Source: Skermanella rosea
GTDB taxonomy: Bacteria > Pseudomonadota > Alphaproteobacteria > Azospirillales > Azospirillaceae
Direction of reading: 5' to 3'
Length of the DNA stretch: 64,000 nucleotides
Assembly (NCBI RefSeq): GCF_016806835.2
Contig: NZ_CP086115.1
Span: forward strand, 36,865 to 100,864
Numbering within the stretch: position 1 is the stretch's first letter; the number at the start of each line of letters is the position of its first letter. Positions 56,619-64,000 of this stretch are shown in pieces. The translations under genes were made by a program, and so were the position numbers. The notes under the pieces are model-generated. The model was not told the origin of the DNA, did not search any database, and saw only the letters and a list, made by a program, of their open reading frames with translations.

Positions 56619-56981
56619 TTACGCCGTCAGGTCGATGCGCTTGACCTTGCCGACAATGGCAAGCGAGCTGGCGGCCGAGGCGACGCCTTCGAGCACCACC
56701 CCGCCGCGCAGCAGGAACTCGCCGATGGGAATAGCCCCGTCATTCCCTGCCGAGCCGTTGCCGGGGACGGTGAAAGTCATCACGTCCGGGTGGCTGGAAC
56801 TGCCGAAGCGCAGGGTCAGCGTGCGGGTGCTGGCATTGGCGTTGAACACCGACAGCTCGACCATGTCGGTCTGGTCGGCGTCGCTGGTCGCCGTGTGAAT
56901 CGTGACGGCGCTGGTGCCGACGCCGATGGGACGACCGTTGGTCGAGCCGGAAAGCGGTAGTGCGGTGATGGTGCGTGCCAT
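56619..56981 (-). CDS. Small beta-rich tail protein
   Basis: 120 residues (TALPLSGSTNGRPIGVGTSA; DMVELSVFNANASTRTLTLR). Similar in character to 50980-51321; probably a decoration or fibre-assembly protein. Part of the late operon. Confidence 0.65.
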   Translation of the reverse strand: MARTITALPLSGSTNGRPIGVGTSAVTIHTATSDADQTDMVELSVFNANASTRTLTLRFGSSSHPDVMTFTVPGNGSAGNDGAIPIGEFLLRGGVVLEGVASAASSLAIVGKVKRIDLTA

Positions 56982-56993
56982 AAGTCTCCTTAA

Positions 56994-57626
56994 TCAGGCA
57001 AAGAGTGATGCGCCGAGGTAGATGCTCACCTCGTCGATGGATGGGCTGAGGTCGGTGTTGCTGATGCTGCGGCCTTGCCCGTCGAGGTTGCCGCCGAGCT
57101 TGGGCGCGGTATCGGCCTCCACGGAGGCGATGCCCACCGCAGGGCCATCCGGCCCGGTCGTCAGCAGCGTCCAGCTGGCCAGCGTGCCGGAGCCATTGGT
57201 CAGGGTGACGTTGATGGTCAGCGTGCTGGAGGTGCGGGCCGTCACGACGCCCCACATGTAATTGTTCGCGTTCGCCGTCGAGGCCGCCTTCACCCAGTCC
57301 CCGACGCGGATCGGCACGGCGGTGTCGAGGTTTTCCGCGACGGTGAAGACCTTGCTGCCGGTCCCGATGGCGAGCGAGCTGGTCGAGGTGGCCAGCAGGC
57401 GCGAGGAGACGGCACCGACGGCCCGGTCGGCCTGTGCCTTGCAATCGTCGGCCTGCACCTTGACGCCCTGCGCGATGATGGCGACGTCGCCCACCGAGAC
57501 GGTCAGGTTGACCTTGTAGCCTCTAGCGGCCATGCCGTAGGGATTGCTGACCTGGTTGTAGGGGCTCGGGTTGTACTGGAGAGCGCGGGCGATGGAAGCC
57601 AGCTGGGTCGGCGTGTAATCGGCCAT
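56994..57626 (-). CDS. Tail fibre/baseplate-associated protein
   Basis: 210 residues (LASIARALQYNPSPYNQVSN; VGDVAIIAQGVKVQADDCKA; TTGPDGPAVGIASVEADTAP). The QADDCKAQADRA segment and following repeats suggest a fibre stem. Coupled to the next baseplate gene upstream. Confidence 0.65.
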   Translation of the reverse strand: MADYTPTQLASIARALQYNPSPYNQVSNPYGMAARGYKVNLTVSVGDVAIIAQGVKVQADDCKAQADRAVGAVSSRLLATSTSSLAIGTGSKVFTVAENLDTAVPIRVGDWVKAASTANANNYMWGVVTARTSSTLTINVTLTNGSGTLASWTLLTTGPDGPAVGIASVEADTAPKLGGNLDGQGRSISNTDLSPSIDEVSIYLGASLFA

Positions 57627-58493
57627 CTAGAGAACCTCTTTGATGCTGAGCGGGATGCGGTCGTGCGCCGTGGCGGCGATGGTGATCAGGTCGAGCTGCT
57701 GGAGTCGCGCCAGATAGGCGGTGCGCAGCAGCTGCAGGTCGTCGTCCGGGTCGAGCCAGAAGAAGAAGGACTTCGAGACGTCCTGCTGGCGCTGAAGCTC
57801 GTAGAAGAGCGAGAGCGCGGTCTCGCGGGAGACATGGGACAGCTCGCCCTGGAACAGGCGCGGCTTGTCGCGCTCCTCGTAATACTCGACGCCGCCGTCC
57901 GCCTCGCTGACGAGGCTGCGACTCATGAAGCCGTAGCCGGAGCCGAACGAGACGCCGATCGGGAACTGCCGCGCCGTCGCGGGCTCGCACAGCCCGGCCT
58001 CGACGTAGCCCGCCGGGTTGTTCAGATCGACGATCTCCACCTCGAAGGCGTGCGCCGCCGGATTGTCCGGGATCAGCAAGGGCCGGTTGAGGCGGGTGCC
58101 GACCAGCTCCTCGTCGGTGTAGGTCGCGTCCCACAGGTTGCCGCTGTCCCAGTCGGCCTCGGGATCGTCCTCGTCGTAGACCTCGGGGAGCACCGGCAGG
58201 AATCCGCTGTCGTAGACCAGCTCGGTGCGCAGCGCGTCGAAGAAGGTGCGCACCCGGTACGTGGCGTATTTCGTCAGGTTGTGCCGCAGCAGAGCAATGA
58301 GCCCCAGCTTGCGGGTGTCCGAGAAGGTGCCGACGAAGCGCGTGTCGATGGTGTTGAGGCTGGCGCTGCGCCAAACCTTCGCCTGCGGGGTCAGGCCGAG
58401 ATGCGTGACCGGGTATCCGGGCGCGGAGGCGCCGGGCGCGGTGAAGGTGCAGTCAGCGCGCCAGCTCGGGATTCCAATGATCGGTGGTGCCAT
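57627..58493 (-). CDS. Distal tail/baseplate protein
   Basis: 288 residues (YPVTHLGLTPQAKVWRSASL; TFSDTRKLGLIALLRHNLTK; FMSRSLVSEADGGVEYYEER). Sits between the hub gene and fibre genes, the place of distal tail or baseplate components in siphoviruses. ATG 58493. Confidence 0.7.
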   Translation of the reverse strand: MAPPIIGIPSWRADCTFTAPGASAPGYPVTHLGLTPQAKVWRSASLNTIDTRFVGTFSDTRKLGLIALLRHNLTKYATYRVRTFFDALRTELVYDSGFLPVLPEVYDEDDPEADWDSGNLWDATYTDEELVGTRLNRPLLIPDNPAAHAFEVEIVDLNNPAGYVEAGLCEPATARQFPIGVSFGSGYGFMSRSLVSEADGGVEYYEERDKPRLFQGELSHVSRETALSLFYELQRQQDVSKSFFFWLDPDDDLQLLRTAYLARLQQLDLITIAATAHDRIPLSIKEVL

Positions 58494-58498
58494 AAATC

Positions 58499-60091
58499 CT
58501 AGACGAGAACTCGAAGTTCCGCCGTGCGGGTGTTGGCCCGCACGCGGTCGCCGTACACGACGGCCAGTTTTCCGTTGGCCATGCCCTGCAGCGGCTGGGT
58601 CAGGCGGATGACGGCGCCGATGTCGACCAGCGCCGCCACGCCGGGGCCGAAGCTCACCGTGACCTGGTACTCGCGGCGCATCGCCCCGAAGAAGGCCAGC
58701 AGCTCGTCGCGGATCACCTCGGCGTCGGTCTCGCTCAGCAGCAGCGTGTCGAACTCGCGCACCTCGGCGTTGCCGTACTTGGCGGCCACGGCGGCGCTCA
58801 CCACCGGGTCGGTGGTGCGGTACTGCGTGGTGAGGAATTCGCGGTCGGCGAGGCTCACGGCATCCGCGACGTCGCTCTCCTGCAGGGGCGTCCAGTTCGG
58901 CGCGTAGCGGACCCGCACCTCCTTGGCCGGTACCCAGCCGGTTTCGATGGGCTCGCAGCGGATCAGGTCCTCGTCGTCCTGCGCGGCGGCAGAGAAGAGG
59001 CCGAAGCGCTGGAACTCGGCGACCGGCGTGCCGGAGGGTGCCGCGAGCCGGTAGGCACGGTAGACGCCGAGCCGGTCGGGCAGGTAGACCGTCATCACGG
59101 AAGCCGCCAAGCGGTCGCACACGTCGCGGAACGTCTCGTCGCCGGTCACGTAGTAGCCCGCCTCGAAGGGGAACGGCGAGGCGATGGCCGTGAAGTCGTC
59201 CTCGTTGACCGTGCCGCCGGCGTCCTCGATCCATGCCTTCAGCAGCATCGGGGCGTAGCGCTCGATGAAGGTGGGCTCGATCGTCACGTCGATGGTGACC
59301 GGCCCGCCCGAGAGGTTGTTCGAGCCGCCCAGCTTGATGAGGCTCTCGGCCTTGCAGGTGACGTAGTAGCCCTGGATCGGGTTGTAGGCCGCGAGCGTCG
59401 CCGCGTCGGGAAAGTCGCCGCCGGTCGAGCCGGCCGCCGATCCGTCGAGCGTCCACTCGGCACCCCGGAAGCGCACCTTGTCGATGCTGTGGGTGGCGGC
59501 GCGGTTGCCATCCTTGTCATAGTTCCAGCCGAAGATCCGGGTCGAGCTGTTGAGCAGCACCGGGCGAATGTTGATGAGCCTGCCCGAGGCGCGCGGCTTG
59601 CGCTGGCCCTTGATGTCGTCCGCCGTGCCTTCCAGCCCGGTGGTTCCGCTGTTGGTCCCGGCGAAGGTGGCGGGCGACGCGGGCTCGTCCAGCTCGCGCA
59701 TGCGGCTTTCCCAGCCGATGGCGTAGGTTTCCGTGCCGGGGGTGATCTGCGTGGCGCGCGCCGAGATGACGGTCGTGAAGTCGCCGTAGAGGCCGTCCGC
59801 CTCGCCCAGCTTCAGCGTGGCGTCGCGCCCGAAGCCGAGGTCGAGCCATGCGTCGAGCCCGCCGTCCGGGTTCTTGAAGCGGATCGTGCTGTAGCCGATC
59901 TCGCCGCCGCCGAAGCGCTGGTTCGAGAACACGCTGCGCTGCACGGCGATGCCCGCCACGTCGCCCTCGATGCGCGGCTCGAAGAAGCCGGGGCCGCTCG
60001 GGTGGTTGTAGCCCTCGCCCGTGCATTGGCGGATCGCCACGTCGTCGGCGTCGTCCCGCGCCGTGGTCTCGTAGAGCCAGATCAGCGTCAT
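58499..60091 (-). CDS. Baseplate hub / tail-associated protein
   Basis: 530 residues. Repeated beta domains (FSNQRFGGGEIGYSTIRFKN; GWNYDKDGNRAATHSIDKVR; TGDETFRDVCDRLAASVMTV) and the C-terminal IGAVIRLTQPLQGMANGKLA fit a hub protein that sits at the tail tip after the tape measure. Overlaps the tape-measure stop (60088-60091). Confidence 0.72.
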   Translation of the reverse strand: MTLIWLYETTARDDADDVAIRQCTGEGYNHPSGPGFFEPRIEGDVAGIAVQRSVFSNQRFGGGEIGYSTIRFKNPDGGLDAWLDLGFGRDATLKLGEADGLYGDFTTVISARATQITPGTETYAIGWESRMRELDEPASPATFAGTNSGTTGLEGTADDIKGQRKPRASGRLINIRPVLLNSSTRIFGWNYDKDGNRAATHSIDKVRFRGAEWTLDGSAAGSTGGDFPDAATLAAYNPIQGYYVTCKAESLIKLGGSNNLSGGPVTIDVTIEPTFIERYAPMLLKAWIEDAGGTVNEDDFTAIASPFPFEAGYYVTGDETFRDVCDRLAASVMTVYLPDRLGVYRAYRLAAPSGTPVAEFQRFGLFSAAAQDDEDLIRCEPIETGWVPAKEVRVRYAPNWTPLQESDVADAVSLADREFLTTQYRTTDPVVSAAVAAKYGNAEVREFDTLLLSETDAEVIRDELLAFFGAMRREYQVTVSFGPGVAALVDIGAVIRLTQPLQGMANGKLAVVYGDRVRANTRTAELRVLV

Positions 60092-63000
60092 GCGGCGCGG
60101 TTCCAGCTCTGGCGCTCGGTCTCGGAGACGAGGCGCTCGAAGCTCTGGTTGAGGTTGGCGAGTTGCTCGGCGCTGAGCGTGCCGGACGCGGCCTGCACGC
60201 GGATCAGCGTCTGCATGTCCTGGCGCAGCCCGTTGATGGCGCTGCTCATGTTGTCGTTGGCCGCCGGACGCGACGGCGAGGTGAACTGGGGCAGGCCCAG
60301 CGCCGCGCCGCCCTGCAGCGCGCGGGCGTTGGCGGCCGGGTCGATGTTGAAGAACGCCGTGGCCCTGCCCTCCCCGAACTCGCCGGTGAAGCCAGCGGCG
60401 CGCATGATGTTCATCGCGGTCTGGCTGGTGATGAGCCCCTGCTGAACGGCCTGCACGAACAGGTCGTTGGCGTTGCCGGACGCCACGTTGCCGAAGGCGC
60501 TTTCCAGCACCTCGGCCTGACGTTCGGCGGCGGCGAGGATGCCCTGCTGGATCTCGAGCTGGCGCTCGGCCACGCTGCGGGCCGCTTCGGCGAGGCTCTG
60601 CGACAGGGCGCGATCCTCTTCGAAGGCGGCGTTGAAGCCGTTGACCTGGCCAGACAGCTCAAGGAACTGCGGCAGCAGGTCGGCCAGCTGCTCCTGCGCG
60701 GAGACGTCGCCCAGACGGGCGCGGGTACCGGCGTCCTGCACCATGCCGCGCAGGCTGTCGAGGTTGGCGGTCGGGGTCAGCGGGGTGTAGCGGCCGTTGG
60801 TCAGCTCGAAGATGATGCCGCCCAGGCGCTCGCCGACGGCGGAGTAGCGCCGCGACAGCTCGCCCGCCATCTGCACCGCCTCCTGCTGCTGGCGATTGTT
60901 CTGCTGTTGGATGCGGGAGATGTTCTGCTGGTGGAGCGCGGTCAGGCGGGACATCTGCTCCTGCGTCAGGCCCAGCTCGGCGGCGCGCTTCATGTTCGCC
61001 TCGTACTGTGCCGTGGCGGAGGCGATCTCGGCGTAGCCGGGCAGGATGTTGTCGAGGAGCGCCGTGTCGATCTGCTCGACGAAGGCCTTGCGCAAGTCGT
61101 CGCGGGTCAGCGCGTTGACGATCTCGCTCAGCACCTCTTCGGCGGTCCTGCCCTCGGTGGAGAGGTTCCTCAGCGCCGGGATCAGCTCGGCGTCCATCAC
61201 GGCGGAGAGGTCGCCGGAGGCGTCCAGCACCAGCTTGAGGAACCGGGCGAGGCCGTTGTCGCTGTCCTCGGGGTCGAACGTCACCGTGTCGAGCGGGTTG
61301 CGCTGCGACCAGTCGCCGAAGCTGAGGAATCCGGTGCCGTCGTCGGCGCCGCCCTGCAAACCCTGGATGAACGAGGTGTCCAGACCGGCCGCGCGCAGCG
61401 TCTGAAGCGCGCTGTCGAGCTGCCCGCCGAGGCCGGTGGCATAGCTGCCGTCCATATGCTTCGAGCGGATATCGGCGGTGCGGAAGTTCGTGCCCCTCGT
61501 GCCGAAGCTGCTGGCCGGGTGCGGGCGCGGGCCGGAGAAGGCACCCAGCATGTCGAGCGCGGTGTAGGCAAGCCCGACGCCGCCAAGGACGGTGGAGGCG
61601 GAAAGCCCGGCCCCGGTGAGCAGCCCCGGCGCGGCCGGGCCTGCCGCTACGGCGGAAAAAGGTGCGCCCATGCCGAACAGTCCGGGTGCCGCGGCGGCGG
61701 CGGCTGAGTTGATGCCCGCCGAGATGCCGCTCGTGAGGCCCGAGGCATTGCCGAGGAAGCTTCCGCCGCTGGACAGGAGCGAGGACGCGCCGCCGGACGA
61801 TGCCCGCCCGCCCCCGAGGCTTATGCCGCCACCGGAAAGCACGCCGTTGAACAGCTGCATGCTGACCAGCTCGGCGGCCATGCGGATGAAGACGCCCTTG
61901 ATGGCGTCGGCGGCATCGGCGGCGCTGTCGATCGAGCCGTCGAAAACACCCTCGAACATGTCGGTGAACGAGTCCTGGATGCCCCGGATGGCATTCCGGT
62001 AGGGCTCAAGCATCAGATCGGCGTTGCGATCCTGCTCATCCGCGAATTCCTCCATGCGATCGCTGAGCTTTTTCACTTCGCCCTCAAGCTCGTTGCTGAA
62101 GGCGTCGTCATCATCGCCGAAAATGTTGCTGACCTTATCGGCCAGCTTCTCGACCTCCTTGCGCGTCGCGGCAACGGCTGTGGTGGTGCGCTGGAACTCC
62201 TTCACCCCCTTGTTCGAGGTCTCGTCGATCCGCGTCTGGAGCCGGTCGCCCATGGCCTCCTCGACCTTGTAGAGCTCGCGCTGCAGCTCGACGATCTCCT
62301 TGCCCATCGACTGGATGGCGTTGATACGTGAGGCGTCGGCAATGGGGCTGCCCAGGGGATTGCTGGCCAGCTCCTCCATCTCCTTCTCCGCTTCGCGGAT
62401 CTGGAGGCGCAGCTCGCCCGCCTGGTCGGTCAGGTCGGACAGCTTGATCTTCTGGTACTCGCCGGCCAGCAGGTTGATGCGGTCGGCGGCCCATTGCGCC
62501 GCCTCGCCGATCGCGTCAAACACGGAGGAAAGGCCGTCGATGACGCCGCTCTCGTCCGCCACGGTGGCGGCAAGATTGCGGATGGCATTCCTCATCAGAG
62601 TGCTCGCGGCGTCGTAGGTGTTCGCCATCTTCTCGGCGGCGCCCTCGTTGGCCGACAGGGCTTCGATGAGCGGCCCCTTGATCTCTTTGGTCGCGACCTG
62701 ACCTGTGGCAATGAAGTCCCGCAGTTCGCCGACATTCTTACCCAGCGCGGCGGCGAGGCGCTGCATCGAACCCGGAATGCGCTCGGTGACCTGGCGCAGA
62801 TCCTCCATCGTGACCGTGCCGGAGCCCAGCACCTGGCTCAGCCCGTAGAACAGGAGCTGCTGATCGCCCGCGGTGAGGTTCATCGCCCGCATGTTGTCGT
62901 TGGTCAGCTCGAGGATGCGGCGCATTTCCGCCATGTTGAGCGCGCCGGACTGGACGGCGGGCAGCAGGCGGGCGTAACCGTCGGCGAGCTGGAGCACGTC

Positions 63001-63330
63001 GATGCTCTGGCGCTGCGCCGTTTCGTTGATGTAGGCGAGCGCTTCCTGCGACCGGGAGGCGGAGCCGGTCAGGGCGTTGAACCGGGCCTCCAGCGCCTGC
63101 ATCTCGCGGCCAGACTGGACCATCTGATCGAAGCCGCGCTTGGCGGCGGTGACCGCTACGGTGACGGCCCCGATCTTCAGCGCGGTGCGGGTGAAGCTGG
63201 CGCCGATCGCACCTTCCGTCCGCTGGGCCTGCTGACCAAGGTTGGCCATCTGCCCGTCGATCCGGTTGAGCGACGCCTGAAGCTGATCGGTACGCGCCCG
63301 CAGCTCAATGATCATCTGGTCAAGTTGCAT
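60088..63330 (-). CDS. Tail tape-measure protein
   Basis: 1080 residues. The N-terminal tape-measure domain ALEARFNALTGSASRSQEAL, YINETAQRQSIDVLQLADGY and GQVATKEIKGPLIEALSANE is clear; hydrophobic Gly/Ala/Ser segments lie in the middle (about 490-590), with long helical stretches before and after. It sets tail length and probably forms the DNA channel in the envelope. About 1080 residues suggests a tail of roughly 160 nm if the usual 1.5 angstrom per residue holds. Confidence 0.93.
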   Translation of the reverse strand: MQLDQMIIELRARTDQLQASLNRIDGQMANLGQQAQRTEGAIGASFTRTALKIGAVTVAVTAAKRGFDQMVQSGREMQALEARFNALTGSASRSQEALAYINETAQRQSIDVLQLADGYARLLPAVQSGALNMAEMRRILELTNDNMRAMNLTAGDQQLLFYGLSQVLGSGTVTMEDLRQVTERIPGSMQRLAAALGKNVGELRDFIATGQVATKEIKGPLIEALSANEGAAEKMANTYDAASTLMRNAIRNLAATVADESGVIDGLSSVFDAIGEAAQWAADRINLLAGEYQKIKLSDLTDQAGELRLQIREAEKEMEELASNPLGSPIADASRINAIQSMGKEIVELQRELYKVEEAMGDRLQTRIDETSNKGVKEFQRTTTAVAATRKEVEKLADKVSNIFGDDDDAFSNELEGEVKKLSDRMEEFADEQDRNADLMLEPYRNAIRGIQDSFTDMFEGVFDGSIDSAADAADAIKGVFIRMAAELVSMQLFNGVLSGGGISLGGGRASSGGASSLLSSGGSFLGNASGLTSGISAGINSAAAAAAPGLFGMGAPFSAVAAGPAAPGLLTGAGLSASTVLGGVGLAYTALDMLGAFSGPRPHPASSFGTRGTNFRTADIRSKHMDGSYATGLGGQLDSALQTLRAAGLDTSFIQGLQGGADDGTGFLSFGDWSQRNPLDTVTFDPEDSDNGLARFLKLVLDASGDLSAVMDAELIPALRNLSTEGRTAEEVLSEIVNALTRDDLRKAFVEQIDTALLDNILPGYAEIASATAQYEANMKRAAELGLTQEQMSRLTALHQQNISRIQQQNNRQQQEAVQMAGELSRRYSAVGERLGGIIFELTNGRYTPLTPTANLDSLRGMVQDAGTRARLGDVSAQEQLADLLPQFLELSGQVNGFNAAFEEDRALSQSLAEAARSVAERQLEIQQGILAAAERQAEVLESAFGNVASGNANDLFVQAVQQGLITSQTAMNIMRAAGFTGEFGEGRATAFFNIDPAANARALQGGAALGLPQFTSPSRPAANDNMSSAINGLRQDMQTLIRVQAASGTLSAEQLANLNQSFERLVSETERQSWNRAA

Positions 63331-63520
63331 CAGTGCTTTTTGGTTTGGCGTTTTCCTGCTTCACCCACTCGCGGATGTCCTGGACATCGGAGGCGGTGAT
63401 GCGAGCTTTTCGGGGTTCGTCCTTGATGCCGTTCACGCGTTTCCAGCCGGTCAGAGCCCGGTGGAGGTCATGCAGCGTTGCGGCGTAGAAGGCGTCCGGC
63501 GTCCAGTGAAGGACGCCCAT
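63320..63520 (-). CDS. Tail assembly chaperone (small)
   Basis: 66 residues: LHWTPDAFYAATLHDLHRAL and ASDVQDIREWVKQENAKPKS match the small tail chaperone encoded before the tape measure in GTA-like and siphovirus genomes. It overlaps the tape-measure start by 11 bases. Confidence 0.8.
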   Translation of the reverse strand: MGVLHWTPDAFYAATLHDLHRALTGWKRVNGIKDEPRKARITASDVQDIREWVKQENAKPKSTDAT

Positions 63521-63552
63521 CGCGAATTCGGCGTAGGCGTCGGCCCAGTGCC

Positions 63553-63903
63553 CTACGCGCTCTTCGACTTTCCCTCGGTGCGCTCAACCTTCGGGAAGAT
63601 GCCGTTGAGGAACGAGAGGGAGGCCTTGAACAGCTCCTGCTCCTTGGTGCCGATATCGTTCATCAGCCCTTCGGCGACCTCGTCAAAGGTCACGTCCTTG
63701 ATGCCATTGGCGCGCAGGGCATGGAACAGCACGGCGGAATTGACCGTGATGCCAAGGGACATGGCGTCGATGCCGACCTGCAGGATGGGTTTGCCCGTGG
63801 CCTGCTCGATGGCGAGGATCGCCTTGACGTTGGGCAGCACGGTGTATTCCTTGCCGTCCAGCGTGAAAGTGACCTCGCCGCGGGTGTGGGTGGTGCCGGT
63901 CAT
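63553..63903 (-). CDS. Tail assembly chaperone, GTA family
   Basis: 116 residues: GEVTFTLDGKEYTVLPNVKA, ILAIEQATGKPILQVGIDAM and EVAEGLMNDIGTKEQELFKA are typical of the gene-transfer-agent family tail chaperone. Lies between the tube protein and the small chaperone. No obvious slippery frameshift site joins the two. Confidence 0.82.
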   Translation of the reverse strand: MTGTTHTRGEVTFTLDGKEYTVLPNVKAILAIEQATGKPILQVGIDAMSLGITVNSAVLFHALRANGIKDVTFDEVAEGLMNDIGTKEQELFKASLSFLNGIFPKVERTEGKSKSA

Positions 63904-63905
63904 GA

Positions 63906-64000
63906 TCAGGCGCTCGGCGTGTGCGTGACGGCGCCGGCCGACGCGAAGGTGACGCTGTAGGTCTGCGTGCCGCCTTCCTCACCCGCGATCTCGAACTGGG
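63906..64000 (-). CDS. Major tail protein, C-terminal end (cut by window edge)
   Basis: 31 codons visible, ending QTYSVTFASAGAVTHTPSA. Position directly before the tail chaperones suggests the major tail tube protein. Family cannot be confirmed from so little. Confidence 0.65.
   Translation of the reverse strand, partial: QFEIAGEEGGTQTYSVTFASAGAVTHTPSA

Noticed and set aside
63320..63903. Programmed frameshift joining the two tail chaperones
   Set aside because: The genes are separated by 32 bases with separate starts, and no slippery heptamer is evident.
1..64000. CRISPR arrays or tRNA genes
   Set aside because: No regularly spaced long direct repeats and no cloverleaf with TTCGA-type T-loop were found by eye.

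Overview
Kind of DNA. The window is GC-rich with AT-rich patches and has no rRNA, tRNA or core metabolic genes. Gene families and codon use suggest an alphaproteobacterium, most likely a sphingomonad; this is inference, because no taxonomic marker is present. It reads as part of a large extrachromosomal or integrative element carrying a conjugation machine, a partition module and a phage late operon, that is, a candidate conjugative phage-plasmid. No replication initiator, terminase, portal or capsid gene lies in the window.

Layout. (1) 1-9499, + strand: T4SS operon virB4 (3' part)-virB5-eexN-like-virB6-virB7-virB8-virB9-virB10-[HNH/AP2 endonuclease]-virB11-virD4, mostly with overlapping stop/start codons. 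(2) 9562-18468: an AT-rich cargo gene, a small membrane protein, then on the minus strand a relaxase-helicase-primase fusion (MobF TraI, 1820 codons) split by an intein, its small upstream partner, a repeat-rich candidate oriT, a methyltransferase-like protein and ArdC. (3) 18767-24587, minus strand: a tightly coupled run of small accessory genes (DUF1643, DUF4326, ASCH, two endonuclease VII genes and several unknowns). (4) 24739-29123: partition block with a large ParB and a ParA-like ATPase, and two paralogous small HTH regulators on either side of parB. (5) 29142-38642: mixed cargo, including an HTH gene, a GNAT-like gene, a GIY-YIG endonuclease, a serine recombinase with a nuclease-like neighbour and its inverted-repeat site, and two sets of very small genes. 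(6) 38788-47840: a second mobilisation module (MobQ relaxase; a soluble VirD4/TraG-like ATPase beside a separate two-helix membrane protein), a Gp37/Gp68-family gene, small HTH and HNH genes, and a + strand membrane/SH3 operon. (7) 47854-64000, minus strand: phage late operon ordered tail chaperones, tape measure, hub/baseplate, fibres and spike, membrane proteins, spanins, endolysin. It is interrupted by a tnpB-only IS element.

How it works together (inference). The VirB/VirD4 channel with TraI could move the element by conjugation, with ArdC and the methyltransferase-like protein made early in the recipient to blunt restriction. ParA/ParB and the serine recombinase would keep it stably inherited. 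The phage part supplies tail and lysis functions. The second relaxase and coupling-type ATPase could be an independent mobilisation route. Homing or mobile nucleases of several types (LAGLIDADG-like intein, HNH/AP2, endonuclease VII, GIY-YIG, TnpB) are scattered through all parts.
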